The notes under the pieces are model-generated. The model was not told where the DNA came from, did not search any database, and saw only the letters and a list, made by a program, of their open reading frames with translations. From NCBI RefSeq assembly GCF_965638725.1, contig NC_134970.1:377001-441000 (forward strand): a stretch of DNA of 64,000 nt. Direction: 5' to 3'. How positions within the stretch are numbered: position 1 is the first letter of the stretch; each line of letters opens with the position of its first letter. Shown one piece after another: positions 62,986-64,000 of this stretch. A program made the position numbers and the translations under genes. The stretch is from Aptenodytes patagonicus (lineage: Eukaryota; Chordata; Aves; Sphenisciformes; Spheniscidae).

Positions 62986-64000
62986 ATTAAATCTTTCTCC
63001 ATTCTATTTCAGTGAGCAAAGCATAAGCTCCAGGCTACCAAGGTCTCCTCTTAGGTTGCATTCCTTTGTTTGGTATATTACGCATTTTCATATGTATGTG
63101 TTTGGGTTTTTTTTATTATTATATATACATACATGTGTGTAAAGTACCTCATTGTTGACTCTGCACTTGAAAATCACCTTTGGTGCTTCCCTCTGAATTA
63201 CTCTGTTCAGATTTTCTTCTGCTTTTTTAAACTCCGCCTGGGGGACCAGTGCACCTCCCTCTCCTGTATCTGAGTGCATTTACCGTCTGTTCCCTGGGTG
63301 ATAAAAGTACCAAACCATAAACTGAAAAATGCCAGGTAGTAAAGGGTATGGTAGCCTCTATTTCCCTCACCTTTTCTCTGTTTAATGCACTTGTCTAATC
63401 AGCTTTCTTAGACCATCAGGTGTGAAAGTCCCTCCTGAGGGACCGGGCACTGGGGTGCAGCAAGGACAGCACACACATTGCCCTCCCTGATGGAGCGAGC
63501 AGCTCGCAGCCCTCCCGCTTGTGCGCCTGCTTCCTCCAAGCCAAGACATAGCAGGAGCTTCAGCTGTAGCCTGGATATGTAAGCAAAAATAAAACCAACT
63601 TTCTTTTCTTCTTGCAGGCAGTGCACAATGCAGATGACTGCTCAGGGGGTGTCCAAGGACCCCATCTTCTTGCAGTGATGAGCTGCCGCAGTCTCCATTG
63701 CAGCATGGGGAAACCGAGTCAGGTTTCCCCATTGCACCCACATCCAGGCTGCTCCTTGTGGCTGCGGCTGGAGTTGCTGGAATAGTACTTTATTCCATGT
63801 GCAAATTTATTGTTTAAATGTTTTCTCCTTAATTATAATTTGAACTGGAGTTTATAAAATTTGGGAATTTGCAAGTACTGTCACTAACAAGCTGATAGCT
63901 GATTTCCAGGACAACAAATTATACAACTGTTAAAGGAACAAAACTTTGCATGAAGTTGTCCATGTCCCGTGTTCTAGTTATTCTCCCAGCTATAGAACTG

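Larger units (their letters stand above)
52544..64000 (+). other. SYT6: SYT6 intron (5' part), no further exon recognised
   Basis: The next SYT6 exon should start in phase 1 with SVSLLAVVV-like transmembrane coding and a WKLCW motif. I found neither. The stretch is mixed in composition, with GC-richer patches at about 55.7-56.3, 60.1-60.5 and 61.5-62.2 kb that carry overlapping open frames on both strands. Simple repeats include a C run near 62973-62985 and four AGC units at about 59625-59640. A short frame at 60505-60690 (61 codons, starting MESKKEPQGSISSELNLT) looks fairly protein-like but has no known relative that I can name. Confidence 0.6.

Overview
This is a window of vertebrate, almost certainly avian, nuclear DNA. 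The genes are split by GT-AG introns, and the conserved exons read as a close TRIM33 orthologue. The repeats are bird-typical: a CR1 3' tail and two ERVL-type solo LTRs of a family common in neoavian genomes. Nothing bacterial, plasmid-like or CRISPR-like is present.

Layout: (1) 1-5114 is the 3' part of TRIM33 intron 1; exon 1 (start codon and most of the RING finger) lies upstream of the window. (2) 5115-30500 holds TRIM33 (TIF1-gamma) coding exons 2-20 on the + strand. All 19 join in one frame to give the last 942 residues: end of RING, two B-boxes, coiled coil, TIF1 signature region, Gln/Pro/Ser-rich linker with SUMO consensus sites, PHD finger, bromodomain (with the 17-codon alternative exon) and a basic C-terminal tail. 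(3) 30501 to about 35470 is a long AT-rich 3' UTR with several poly(A) signals. (4) From about 35.5 kb the DNA becomes more GC-rich and mostly non-coding. (5) At 52390-52543 there is one coding exon on the + strand whose N-terminus fits synaptotagmin-6 (SYT6). SYT6 is the neighbour expected downstream of TRIM33 in vertebrate synteny. Its transmembrane and C2-domain exons were not found before the end of the window.

Mobile DNA: a decayed pogo/Tigger-like transposase relic in TRIM33 intron 5; a CR1 tail in intron 6; an older CR1-like piece in antisense in intron 8; and two solo LTRs of the same family, both 597 bp with perfect 5-bp target duplications. One LTR is antisense in intron 6 and the other is sense downstream of the TRIM33 3' UTR.

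Points most worth a second look: a 62-nt splice-ready cassette in intron 12 that would act as a poison exon; the inverted LTR pair bracketing the 3' half of TRIM33; the pogo relic; a 5-codon upstream frame overlapping the SYT6 start codon as ATGA; and a GC-rich island in intron 1 with an exon-like segment. No wholly new system was found. TRIM33 acts in the nucleus as a chromatin reader and E3 ligase in TGF-beta/SMAD signalling. SYT6 is a membrane-trafficking protein. They are neighbours and show no sign of working together.
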